Positions 19,560 through 27,218 of a stretch of 64,000 nt of DNA are shown in pieces. Origin of the DNA: Roseiarcus sp963835215. GTDB lineage: Bacteria; Pseudomonadota; Alphaproteobacteria; Rhizobiales; Beijerinckiaceae. A model generated the notes under the pieces. The model saw nothing but the letters and a program-made list of their open reading frames with translations, did not search any database and had not been told where the DNA came from. How positions within the stretch are numbered: position 1 is the first letter of the stretch; each line of letters begins with the position of its first letter. The position numbers and the translations under genes were made by a program. The stretch is from positions 62,001 through 126,000 of the forward strand of contig CAWIES010000003.1 of NCBI GenBank assembly GCA_963835215.1, written 5' to 3'.

Positions 19560-20165
19560 TCAGGTCACCCCCGTCGCTGTCTCGGCGCCATCGAGCAGCG
19601 CCAGAGCCGCGGTGACGATCCCCTCAAGCAGGGGCCGCTCCGGCCGGACCCGCGCCAGCACGCGAATGCCCATGAGTGCGCCAAGCAGGTGCCGGGCGAG
19701 CGTCTCGGCCGTGAGCCGGCGGGTGATCGCACCGTCCCGCTGACCGGCGATCACGCGCTCGACAAAAAACGCTTCAATGCCGACGAGAACGCCGGCGACG
19801 ACGGTTTGGAAGTCGCGATCGTGGGGCGCAACATCGAGCGACGCATTCACCAGCATGCAGCCCTTCCGCTGGCGATCCTCCAGCGAACGCGCAACGATCT
19901 CGGCAAGGAACGCCCGGATCGCCTCGCGCGGCGCCATCGCCTCGCAGCGACAAATCCGGTTGGCGACGCTGCCCTCGACGTAGCGGTCGAGCGCCTTGCG
20001 ATAGAGCGCCCGCTTGTCGCCAAACGCGTTGTAAAGACTGGCGCCGGATACGCCGGTCTCAGCGCTCAGCGCGCGGACCGAGGTCGCCTGGTAACCGCGC
20101 GACCAGAAGCAGCGCACGGCGGCGTCGAGGGCGGCCTCCTCGTCAAATTCCCGCGGCCTCGCCAT
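19560..20165 (-). CDS. TetR/AcrR family transcriptional regulator
   Basis: A 201-residue TetR-family repressor. The N-terminal helix-turn-helix covers roughly residues 8-52 (EEAALDAAVRCFWSRGYQATSVRALSAE-type sequence, then GVSGASLYNAFGDKRALY). The rest is the helical ligand-binding domain, with one Cys pair region (RICRCEA). MARPREF at 20165 is the usual start for this subgroup. It is divergent from two glutathione transferase genes, and a 16-bp palindrome (20225-20240) lies between, so it most likely represses them and itself and responds to an electrophile or similar ligand. Confidence 0.9.
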   Translation of the reverse strand: MARPREFDEEAALDAAVRCFWSRGYQATSVRALSAETGVSGASLYNAFGDKRALYRKALDRYVEGSVANRICRCEAMAPREAIRAFLAEIVARSLEDRQRKGCMLVNASLDVAPHDRDFQTVVAGVLVGIEAFFVERVIAGQRDGAITRRLTAETLARHLLGALMGIRVLARVRPERPLLEGIVTAALALLDGAETATGVT

Positions 20166-20224
20166 TGCGCTATCCGGATCGTGACCGGCCGCCGACTTGC
20201 CATCTTCGCGGCCACGCCGCATTC

Positions 20225-20240
20225 TAGAACGAGCGATCTA
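20225..20240. promoter_or_regulatory. Palindromic TetR-type operator
   Basis: TAGAACGAGCGATCTA: the outer TAGA/TCTA and the CG pairs are mirrored exactly, with one A/T position symmetric. It resembles operators of the TAGACC-N4-GGTCTA kind used by NemR-like TetR proteins. It lies 60 bases before the tetR start and 36 before the GST start, where it can block both divergent promoters. Confidence 0.7.
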
Positions 20241-20275
20241 AAACGCAAACCCGCCACCTGTGATCGAGAGACTCC

Positions 20276-20980
20276 ATGATCCGCTTCTATTTCCATCCGA
20301 CGCCAAATCCCGCCAAGGTCGCGCTGTTCCTGGAGGAAGCGGGCCTGCCCTACGAAGTGGTTCCCGTGGACACCGGCAAGGGCGAGCAGCACGCGCCCGC
20401 CTTCCGCGCCACCAATCCGAACGGCAAGGTCCCGGCCATCGTCGACACCGACGGACCGGGCGGGAGGGCGGCGCGCGTCTTCGATTCCACCGCGATCCTG
20501 CTCTATCTCGCCGAGAAGACCGGCAAGTTCCTCGGCGCGCCGCAGGACCGGCCGGAGCTCCTGTCGTGGCTGCTGTTCATCGCCTCCGGCCTCGGTCCCT
20601 TCTCTGGCCAGGCCGTCCATTTCCAGTTCGCCGCGCCCGAAGGCCTCGACTATGCGGTCAATCGCTACCGCCGCGAGGCCGAGCGTCACTACCAGGTGCT
20701 CGAAGATCACTTGCACGGGCGAGATTTCATCGTCGGCGATGGCTATACGATCGCCGACATGTCGGCCTGGGGCTGGCTCGACCGCGCCTCGCGGGTGCGC
20801 AAAGGCGAAGTTGACCCGCTCGCGCCCTACCCGAAATTGAAGCGGCTCTTTCAATCGGTCGATGCGCGGCCCGCGGCCGTCCGGGCGCGCACCGTCGGCA
20901 AGGATCACGTCTTCAAAAATATCAGGGACGAGGAGGCCAAGCGCGCGCTCTTCCCCTCCAACTACCCCCCGGCGGCCTGA
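20276..20980 (+). CDS. Glutathione S-transferase family protein
   Basis: A 234-residue soluble glutathione transferase of the Ure2p/YfcG-like type. Residues 1-85 are the thioredoxin-like domain: HPTPNPAKVALFLEEAGLPYEVVPVDTGKGEQ-like sequence with NPNGKVPAIVD and the glutathione-contacting FDSTAILLYLAEK. The helical C-terminal domain follows, with FIVGDGYTIADMSAWGW as the N-capping box motif. It probably acts as a disulfide-bond reductase or conjugating enzyme in the cytoplasm. It is the first gene of a pair with the YghU-like GST 35 bases downstream and sits across an operator from tetR. Confidence 0.9.
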   Translation: MIRFYFHPTPNPAKVALFLEEAGLPYEVVPVDTGKGEQHAPAFRATNPNGKVPAIVDTDGPGGRAARVFDSTAILLYLAEKTGKFLGAPQDRPELLSWLLFIASGLGPFSGQAVHFQFAAPEGLDYAVNRYRREAERHYQVLEDHLHGRDFIVGDGYTIADMSAWGWLDRASRVRKGEVDPLAPYPKLKRLFQSVDARPAAVRARTVGKDHVFKNIRDEEAKRALFPSNYPPAA

Positions 20981-21015
20981 GCGCCGATCGCAAGCGACAA
21001 TTTCCGGAGACGACG

Positions 21016-21891
21016 ATGACCGAAACGTCCGAATACGTCCCGCCGAAAGTCTGGGTCTGGAACAAGGCGAACGGCGGCCGGTTCGCCGCCACCAATCGAC
21101 CGATCGCCGGGCCCACCCACGACAAGACGCTGCCGATCGGGCGCCATCCGCTGCAACTCTATTCGCTCGGCACGCCCAACGGCGTGAAGGTGACGATCAT
21201 GCTCGAGGAACTGCTGGCGCTTGGGCGCAGCGGCGCCGAGTATGACGCGTGGCTGATCGACATCGGCAAGGGCGATCAGTTCGGCGACGGCTTCGTCGCG
21301 GTCAATCCGAATTCCAAAATCCCCGCGCTGATGGATCGCAGCGGCCCGACCCCGATCCGCGTCTTCGAGTCGGGCGCCATCCTCCTCTATCTCGCCGAGA
21401 AGTTCGGCGCGTTCCTGCCGACCGAGATCGCGGCGCGCGCCGAGTGCCTGTCGTGGCTGTTCTGGCAGATGGGCAGCGCGCCCTATCTCGGCGGCGGGTT
21501 CGGCCATTTCTACGCCTATGCGCCGACCAAGATCGAATACGCGATCGACCGCTTCGCGATGGAGGTCAAGCGCCAGCTCGACGTGCTCGATCGCCGCCTG
21601 GCGGAGACCCCGTACATCGCCGGCGAGGCCTATACGATCGCCGACATGGCCATCTTCTCCTGGTACGGCGCCTTGGCGAAGGGCTGGCAGTACGGCGCGG
21701 CCGAGTTCCTCGGCGTGCAGGACTACACCCATGTCCAGCGCTGGACCGACAGGCTTCTCGACCGCCCAGCGGTGCGCCGTGGCCGCATGGTCAACCGGAC
21801 GTCGGGCGAGCCCGCCAGCCAGTTGCGCGAGCGTCACGACGCCGCCGACTTCGAGACCAAAACCCAGGACAAACTCGCCCCCGCGAGCTAG
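21016..21891 (+). CDS. yghU: YghU-type glutathione-dependent disulfide-bond oxidoreductase
   Basis: A 291-residue nu-class glutathione transferase of the YghU family. The long N-terminal extension (EYVPPKVWVWNKANGG, then GPTHDKTLPIGRHPLQLYSLGTPNG) is diagnostic. The thioredoxin domain has NPNSKIPALMD and VFESGAILLYLAEK; the helical domain has YIAGEAYTIADMAIFSW. YghU binds two glutathione molecules and reduces disulfides and peroxides. The gene follows the other GST by 35 bases with GGAG upstream of its ATG, so both are probably under the same TetR control. Confidence 0.92.
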   Translation: MTETSEYVPPKVWVWNKANGGRFAATNRPIAGPTHDKTLPIGRHPLQLYSLGTPNGVKVTIMLEELLALGRSGAEYDAWLIDIGKGDQFGDGFVAVNPNSKIPALMDRSGPTPIRVFESGAILLYLAEKFGAFLPTEIAARAECLSWLFWQMGSAPYLGGGFGHFYAYAPTKIEYAIDRFAMEVKRQLDVLDRRLAETPYIAGEAYTIADMAIFSWYGALAKGWQYGAAEFLGVQDYTHVQRWTDRLLDRPAVRRGRMVNRTSGEPASQLRERHDAADFETKTQDKLAPAS

Positions 21892-21986
21892 TGCAAGCTA
21901 ACCCAGAGGAAGAGCAGATCGCCGACCAGCACGACGCAGGCGACGGCGTAGGCGAGGAACGCTGGTCCGACCTTGTCGATGATCAC
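21888..21986 (-). CDS. Possible 32-residue single-span membrane peptide
   Basis: A GTG at 21986, ten bases after the SRPBCC stop, opens a frame for MIIDKVGPAFLAYAVACVVL followed by VGDLLFLWVSLH and a TAG. Nearly the whole peptide is one hydrophobic helix with a short charged N-terminus. Tight spacing in the ArsR-SRPBCC operon supports translation. Against it: very short, no clear ribosome site, and it overlaps the end of yghU by 4 bases. Function unknown. Confidence 0.4.
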   Translation of the reverse strand: MIIDKVGPAFLAYAVACVVLVGDLLFLWVSLH

Positions 21987-21996
21987 GTGACGCGCC

Positions 21997-22476
21997 TCAG
22001 ACGCCGGCACCCGACCGGCGCCGGAAATAGGCGACGAGATTGTCGAGCGTCTGCGATGTGCCGACATCGACGCCCATCTTGAGGTATTGCTCGAGATGTT
22101 CAGCGGAACTGCATTCGATCTCGACCGCCATGTGGGTCTTGCCGGCGACATCGCCAAGCAGAACTCGCCCGGTGGCGCCCATCGCCTCGAAAACGAGCCG
22201 ATCGGGCGAGGCGATCTCGCGATAGACGCCGGCGAACGCCATTTCGGGATGGCTCTTGGTGACGAACTTGAAGGCGCCGCCCGGTCGCAAATCGATCTCG
22301 CAGACCGCCAACGGCTCGCCGGCCGCGTCCCACCAGTTCGTCACCTGCTCCGGCCTCGTCCAGGCCTCGAAGATCTCGATCCGCGGCGCGTCGAAGACGC
22401 GCGTTAGCCGGATCGTGTGGGCGCTGCGATCGATTTCGAGATTGGTGGTGGCGATGGCTTGCGCGTGAACCGGCAT
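21997..22476 (-). CDS. SRPBCC (AHSA1-like) domain protein
   Basis: A 159-residue protein with the START/Bet v1-like SRPBCC fold of the activator-of-Hsp90-ATPase-1 group. Markers are RVFDAPRIEIFEAWTRPEQVTNWW near the N-terminus, then CEIDLRPGGAFKFV and the terminal helix AEHLEQYLKMGVDVGTSQTLDNL-type segment that closes the hydrophobic cavity. It binds a hydrophobic ligand of unknown identity. It is the second gene of an ArsR-SRPBCC operon, spaced by one base from the regulator, a very common pairing in which the regulator controls the pair. Confidence 0.9.
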   Translation of the reverse strand: MPVHAQAIATTNLEIDRSAHTIRLTRVFDAPRIEIFEAWTRPEQVTNWWDAAGEPLAVCEIDLRPGGAFKFVTKSHPEMAFAGVYREIASPDRLVFEAMGATGRVLLGDVAGKTHMAVEIECSSAEHLEQYLKMGVDVGTSQTLDNLVAYFRRRSGAGV

Positions 22477-22477
22477 G

Positions 22478-22825
22478 TCATTTCTCCTGCTTTTTGATGT
22501 TGGCGAGATGAGCCTCGAGATTGTTGAACCGGCTCTCCCACTGGGCGCGGAACGGTTCGATCCAATCGGCGATGTCTTTCATGGCAAGCGGCGCAAGCCG
22601 GCGCGGGCGGCGCTGGGCGTCGCGCCCGCCCTCGATCAGCCCTGCTCCCTGTAAAACCTTCAGGTGCTTGGAGATGGTCGGCTGACTGAGCGCAAAGGGC
22701 GCCATCAGCTGCGAAACGCTCGCCTCGCCCGACGCCAGACGCGCCAGAATTGCCCGTCGCGTCGGGTCGCTCAGCGCGTGGAAGACGCTGTCGAGACGGT
22801 TCGTGGGTCGGTTTTCAATTTCCAT
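22478..22825 (-). CDS. ArsR-family transcriptional regulator
   Basis: A 115-residue winged-helix protein of the ArsR/SmtB type. HALSDPTRRAILARLASGE opens the domain and VSQLMAPFALSQPTISKHLKVLQGAGLI (residues about 37-64) is the DNA-binding helix-turn-helix plus wing entry. No metal-binding CxC motif is present, as usual for the subgroup that pairs with SRPBCC proteins. Its ATG lies inside a perfect 20-bp palindrome, so direct autorepression is very likely. The downstream SRPBCC gene starts one base after its stop. Confidence 0.92.
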   Translation of the reverse strand: MEIENRPTNRLDSVFHALSDPTRRAILARLASGEASVSQLMAPFALSQPTISKHLKVLQGAGLIEGGRDAQRRPRRLAPLAMKDIADWIEPFRAQWESRFNNLEAHLANIKKQEK

Positions 22826-22843
22826 TTGGCTATATAGCCAAAT
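22824..22843. promoter_or_regulatory. Perfect 20-bp palindrome at the arsR start (operator)
   Basis: ATTTGGCTATATAGCCAAAT, perfectly symmetric. The first bases overlap the ATG of the ArsR-family gene (22825), so a bound dimer would block both transcription and access to the start. An autoregulatory operator is the natural reading. Confidence 0.8.
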
Positions 22844-22898
22844 GACTATCTACACGTCAAGGCGAAATGCGCCGGTCAGACGGCGAACGCCCCGCCCC

Positions 22899-23927
22899 CT
22901 ACAACCCTCGGCTTCGCGCTGCGCCGGGCGGATGACCGGTGACGCGTTTGAAGGCCCGGCTGAAGGCGGCCTGAGAGCCGTAGCCGAGACGTTCGGCGGC
23001 GGTGTCGATCGGCACGCGGTCGCGGCCAATCCATTCGGCCGCCAGGCGCATGCGCAGTTCCCTCGCGTAGCGCAGTGGGGTTTGGCCGGTCACCGCCAGG
23101 AAGCGTTCGGCGAAAGCCGAGCGCGAGGCGCCCGTTTCGCTGGCAAGTTCCGAGACCGTCCAGTTGCGGCCCGGCTCCCGGTGCAAGGCGCTGACGGCGC
23201 GGCTCAAGCGAGGATCGCGCAGAGCCTCGAGCCAGCCGTGGACATCGTTGCAGCCACATTCCACCCAGCCGCGCACGATCGAGGCGGAGACAACATCGGC
23301 AAGCCGAGCGAGGATGCCCGCGGAGCCGGCGCGTTCCGTGCGCACCTCGCGCTCCATCGCCTGCAGCATCGGCGCGATCTCCGGCTGCCGGTCGAGCAGC
23401 GTGCCGACCAGCATCACCTCTGGCATCAAGCCGATGAGTGGATGCATGCCGCCAAGATCGAACTCCATGCAGCCGCTGAAGACCACCGCATCCTTCGCCC
23501 GGCAACTCGCGTCCGAGCAGACCGAGATTGCACTGACGCTTTTGCAGAGTTCGGTGGTCTCGAAGCCGGCGACATCCTGGCTCGGCAGATCGGGCGCGGA
23601 AACAAGATCATGCTCGCCGCCCCGTGGCAGCAGGACCGCGTCGCCCGCGCGCAGAATTTGCGCCGACGGGACATGCGCCGACGAGACTTGCGCCGATTCC
23701 CCGAGGCCGCGCAGGAAGACCGTGCCGGCGGCGACGAAATGGAATTGAGCCCGCCCCGGCTCCGTGCCGAAACGCACGCCGAAGGGCGGGACGAGATCCA
23801 GACGGCGGTAGGAGACGCCCGTGAGCCGCATGCCCAGCAACAGCTCGCTCACCAGATCGAAGGGAGGCGACTCGGCGGGCCGCATATCGGCAGCGCTGGA
23901 CGAACGATCAATCATTACGGATTTCAT
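22899..23927 (-). CDS. AraC-family regulator with N-terminal cupin
   Basis: A 342-residue regulator. The N-terminal half is a cupin (AraC_binding_2/cupin_6 type: GVRFGTEPGRAQFHFVAAG, then ILRAGDAVLLPRGGEHDL). The C-terminal hundred residues hold the two AraC helix-turn-helices: WTVSELASETGASRSAFAERFLAVTG and DTAAERLGYGSQAAFSRAFKRVTGHPPG. A triplicated short segment (SSAHVPSAQ region, three copies of a TGCGCCGACG-like unit around 23658-23695) interrupts the cupin. MKSVMIDRS at 23927 is taken as start; ATG at 23945 is possible. It is divergent from an MFS transporter gene 68 bases away and probably controls it. Confidence 0.9.
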   Translation of the reverse strand: MKSVMIDRSSSAADMRPAESPPFDLVSELLLGMRLTGVSYRRLDLVPPFGVRFGTEPGRAQFHFVAAGTVFLRGLGESAQVSSAHVPSAQILRAGDAVLLPRGGEHDLVSAPDLPSQDVAGFETTELCKSVSAISVCSDASCRAKDAVVFSGCMEFDLGGMHPLIGLMPEVMLVGTLLDRQPEIAPMLQAMEREVRTERAGSAGILARLADVVSASIVRGWVECGCNDVHGWLEALRDPRLSRAVSALHREPGRNWTVSELASETGASRSAFAERFLAVTGQTPLRYARELRMRLAAEWIGRDRVPIDTAAERLGYGSQAAFSRAFKRVTGHPPGAARSRGL

Positions 23928-23995
23928 GGCATAGATCGTCCGCACTGTCTATTCTATCGTGCTGCAACGCAATATGCTTTCGATGGGGACGACGA

Positions 23996-25321
23996 ATGAG
24001 CCAAGCCTTGAACGAGGAAGACTTGGACGACGAAAATCTGCGCGACGAAGCCCTGCCCGACCAAGCCCTGCCCGACCAAGCCCTGCCTGACGACGCCCTG
24101 CCTGACCAAGCCATGCCCGACGCACGCGACCTGCCGAGCGCGACGGCGGCCTCGACGACCGAGACGCCCGCCTGGGGCGCGATCATATCGATGATGCTCG
24201 GCGTCTTCGGACTGGTGACGGCGGAATTCCTGCCGGCGAGCCTTTTGACCCCGATCGCGCGCGACCTGCGCGTGACCGAGGGCTTGGCGGGGCAAGCCGT
24301 CACGGCGACGGCTGGGGTCGCGCTGGTGACCAGCCTGCTGGTCGCGACCGTCACCCGCAGCCTCGACCGGCGGGTCGTGCTCCTCGCCTTCTCGGCCTTA
24401 TTGATCGCCTCGAACCTGCTGGTTGCCGCCGCGCCCAGCCTGCCTCTCCTGGTGCTCGGACGCGTGCTGCTCGGCGTGGCGCTTGGCGGCTTCTGGACGC
24501 TGGCCGCCGCGACGACGATGCGGCTTGCGCCGGCGGCGCACATCCCGCGCGCCCTGTCCGTCATCTTCAGCGGCGTCTCCGCGGCGACGATCTTCGCGGC
24601 GCCGTTCGGCAGCTACGTCGGCGACGTGGCGGGGTGGCGCGCCGTCTTCCTGATGGCCGCGGGATTGGGCGCGCTGGCGCTGGCCGCGCAATTCGCGACG
24701 CTGCCGAAGATGGCGCCCCACGGGCACACGCGTCTGCGCACATTGATCGACATCGTGAGGCGGCCGCAGATCGGCCTCGGCGTGCTCGCCATCATTCTGG
24801 TGTTCACCGGACACTTTGCGCTCTTCACCTACGTGCGTCCCTTTCTCGAGACGGTCGCCGGCGTCGGCGTGACCGGGGTATCGGCCATTCTGCTCGGTTT
24901 TGGCCTCGCCAATTTCCTCGGCACCTTGCTCGGCGGCGTCATGCTGGAGCGAAGCCTTCGCCTGACGTTGACGGTCATGCCGCTGGCGATGGGCGCGATC
25001 GGGCTCGCGCTTGCCGGTTGGGGAAGCGCGCCGCTCGCGGACGCAATCTTGATCGCGCTCTGGGGCCTCGCCTTCGGCGCCGTGCCGGTCGCCTGGTCGA
25101 CCTGGACCACCCGCGCGGCTCCCGATGAAGCCGAAAGCGCCGGCGGCCTGCTCGTTGCGGCGATTCAGCTTGCGATTGCCACAGGCGCTGCGACCGGCGG
25201 CCTGTTCTTCGACGCGAGCGGCGCCAGAGGCGTGTTCAGCGCAGGCGGCCTCGTCCTGCTTGCCGCCACGCTGATCATCCTGGTCGGCGTTCGCTCGCAA
25301 CCCGCGACAGAAGCGGCGTGA
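23996..25321 (+). CDS. MFS transporter with acidic repeat N-terminus
   Basis: A 441-residue major facilitator of the DHA1 drug/sugar efflux kind (AraJ/YdhP/NepI-like), with about twelve membrane segments beginning near residue 62 (WGAIISMMLGVFGLVTAEFLPASLL). The inter-helix 2-3 loop carries VTRSLDRR and a later helix LGRVLLGVALGGFW, both characteristic. The first 55 residues are unusual: acidic and containing five tandem 5-residue repeats of the type (Q/D/E)ALPD. This tail should be cytoplasmic. The divergent AraC-type regulator is the likely controller. Substrate unknown. Confidence 0.9.
   Translation: MSQALNEEDLDDENLRDEALPDQALPDQALPDDALPDQAMPDARDLPSATAASTTETPAWGAIISMMLGVFGLVTAEFLPASLLTPIARDLRVTEGLAGQAVTATAGVALVTSLLVATVTRSLDRRVVLLAFSALLIASNLLVAAAPSLPLLVLGRVLLGVALGGFWTLAAATTMRLAPAAHIPRALSVIFSGVSAATIFAAPFGSYVGDVAGWRAVFLMAAGLGALALAAQFATLPKMAPHGHTRLRTLIDIVRRPQIGLGVLAIILVFTGHFALFTYVRPFLETVAGVGVTGVSAILLGFGLANFLGTLLGGVMLERSLRLTLTVMPLAMGAIGLALAGWGSAPLADAILIALWGLAFGAVPVAWSTWTTRAAPDEAESAGGLLVAAIQLAIATGAATGGLFFDASGARGVFSAGGLVLLAATLIILVGVRSQPATEAA
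24047..24121 (+). repeat. Five tandem 15-bp units inside the MFS gene
   Basis: Five copies of a unit close to GAAGCCCTGCCCGAC, encoding EALPD, QALPD, QALPD, DALPD and QAMPD (residues 18-42). Because each unit is a multiple of three, copy-number change would alter only the length of the tail. Confidence 0.9.
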
Positions 25322-25387
25322 GCGTGTGGCCAGGCCGGACTGACGATCCCGCGCAGACAAATCGTCGTCGCGATTTGTTGTCGCGAT

Positions 25388-27031
25388 TCATTCGGCGAGC
25401 GCCTTGTGCACGAGCTGGATGCAGATCGAGCCCTCGCCGACCGCCGCCGCCACGCGCTTGACGCTATTCGAACGGACGTCGCCGACCGCGAACACGCCCG
25501 GCAGGCTGGTCTCGAACAAATAGGGTTGGCGAGCCAACGGCCATCTCGCAGTCGTCAACTCATCGCGCGTGATATCGGCGCCGACCTTGATGAAGCCCTT
25601 GTCGTCGATCGCGACGCAGTTGTTCAGCCATTCGGTGTTCGGCGACGCGCCCGTCATCATGAACGCGTGGCCGATGTCGCGCGTGACGCGCTCGCCGCTC
25701 AGCGTGTTCGACCATGTCACGCGCTCGAGATCGCTCGCCCCCTCGAGCGCGACGATCTCGGTGTCGACGAGCACTTCGATCGTCGGCGTATCCTCGATCC
25801 GGCGCGTGAGGTAACGCGACATCGTCGCTGACAGGGCGGCGCCGCGCACCAGCACGAAGACCTTGCGCGCCGTGTTGGAGAGGAACACGGCGGCCTGCCC
25901 CGCCGAGTTGGCGCCGCCAACGATGATCACCTCTTCGGCGCCACACAACTTCGCCTCGACCGCCGTCGCGCTGTAGTAGACGCCGACACCCTCGAAGCGC
26001 GCGAGCGCCGCCAGCGGCGGCTTGTGATAGCGCGCGCCCGTCGCGATGACGACCGTGCGCGCGAGCACCGACGCGCCATCGCCGAGTTCGATCCGGTACG
26101 GACGCCGGTCGCAGTCGAGCCTCGCCGCGGTGCGCGCGATCGCGATCTCGGCGCCGAACTTCTCGGCCTGCGTATAGGCGCGGTCGGCGAGTTGCTGACC
26201 CGAGATTCCCATCGGGAACCCGAGGTAGTTCTCGATCTTCGAGCTCGAACCGGCTTGGCCCCCGGGCGCAGTCGATTCGAGCACGAGCATATCGAGCCCT
26301 TCCGAAGCGCCATAGATCGCAGCGGCCAGACCAGCCGGCCCGGCGCCGATCACGACGACATCGCGGACCTGCGCCAGGTCGAGCGCCGCCGCGTAACCGA
26401 GGCGCTCGGCGAGTTCTTCGTTGCTTGGATTCTTGAGGAGCTGACGACCGAGCGCGATCACGACCGGGACATCGGCGACCGAGACGCCAAACTGTTCGAG
26501 CAAGCTCTGCGCGGCCGGATCGCTCTCGACATCGATCGTCTGATGCGGACGCGAGTTGCGGGTGAGGAATTGCTGAACACGCAGCGTGTCGGCGGAATGT
26601 CGCGAGCCGACCAGCACGACGCTATCGCTGCTGCGCGTCAGCAACTCGGAATGACGCAGGATGTAAGCGCGCATCACCTTGTCGCTGAGCCGCGAGTGCC
26701 CGGCGACCACCCCGCGCATCGCGTGACGGTCGACCTCAAGCACGAGGCCGTCGGTGCGCGCGCGGCATCGCGCCAGCGCGTGCCCGCCGGTGAGCATGCT
26801 CATCTCGCCGGTGAAATCGCCGTGCTCGTAGACGACGATCGGGTCGTCGGCGCGCATTGGCTGGATGATCTCCAGCGAGCCTTCGAGGACGACGAACATC
26901 AGCGTCGTCCGCTCGCCCTGGTCGAACAGGATCTCGCCGGCATGGACGGCGCGCTCGCGCGCGGCGGCCCTGAACAGCGCGATCTCCGCCTCGGTGAGGA
27001 CCGGGAACGTATCGGGGTTGCGCGCGATCAT
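25388..27031 (-). CDS. cNMP-domain, redox-domain and thioredoxin-reductase-like fusion
   Basis: A 547-residue three-part protein. Residues 1-125 form a cyclic-nucleotide-binding fold (FDQGERTTLMFVVLEGSLEI, GDFTGEMSML). Residues 130-215 look like a thioredoxin/glutaredoxin-like domain without a CxxC (LVGSRHSADTLRVQQFLTRN, VPVVIALG). Residues 222-547 are an FAD-dependent pyridine nucleotide oxidoreductase: VVVIGAGPAGLAAAIYG, GGQAGSSSKIENYLGFP, VVGG-like IVGGANSAGQAAVFL and FAVGDVRSN. Thioredoxin reductases have CxxC after the GVxY strand; here GVYYSATAVEA has Ser and Ala instead, so this is not a thiol-disulfide reductase of the classical kind. In the cNMP domain the R-S-A of the phosphate cassette reads ALA. 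The substrate is unknown. ATG at 27031. Confidence 0.88.
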   Translation of the reverse strand: MIARNPDTFPVLTEAEIALFRAAARERAVHAGEILFDQGERTTLMFVVLEGSLEIIQPMRADDPIVVYEHGDFTGEMSMLTGGHALARCRARTDGLVLEVDRHAMRGVVAGHSRLSDKVMRAYILRHSELLTRSSDSVVLVGSRHSADTLRVQQFLTRNSRPHQTIDVESDPAAQSLLEQFGVSVADVPVVIALGRQLLKNPSNEELAERLGYAAALDLAQVRDVVVIGAGPAGLAAAIYGASEGLDMLVLESTAPGGQAGSSSKIENYLGFPMGISGQQLADRAYTQAEKFGAEIAIARTAARLDCDRRPYRIELGDGASVLARTVVIATGARYHKPPLAALARFEGVGVYYSATAVEAKLCGAEEVIIVGGANSAGQAAVFLSNTARKVFVLVRGAALSATMSRYLTRRIEDTPTIEVLVDTEIVALEGASDLERVTWSNTLSGERVTRDIGHAFMMTGASPNTEWLNNCVAIDDKGFIKVGADITRDELTTARWPLARQPYLFETSLPGVFAVGDVRSNSVKRVAAAVGEGSICIQLVHKALAE

Positions 27032-27218
27032 TCGTCAGGGGCCCATCGGTTCGCGCCGCGCCTTGCCGTTCGACGCCGGGATCGGCGGGCGCTGGCGAGA
27101 TGGGACTTTCATATCCTGTCCAAGTCATCCCCGTCATCCCCTGATAGGCTCGGGGAGACCGCGCAGCGTTGAGGGCGCGATTGGCGAGCATCGACTTTAT
27201 CACCTGGAGTTCCGCGAG

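Noticed and set aside
24047..24121. Minisatellite as a CRISPR or assembly artefact
   Set aside because: It is an in-frame coding repeat with small codon variations, so at least part is genuine.
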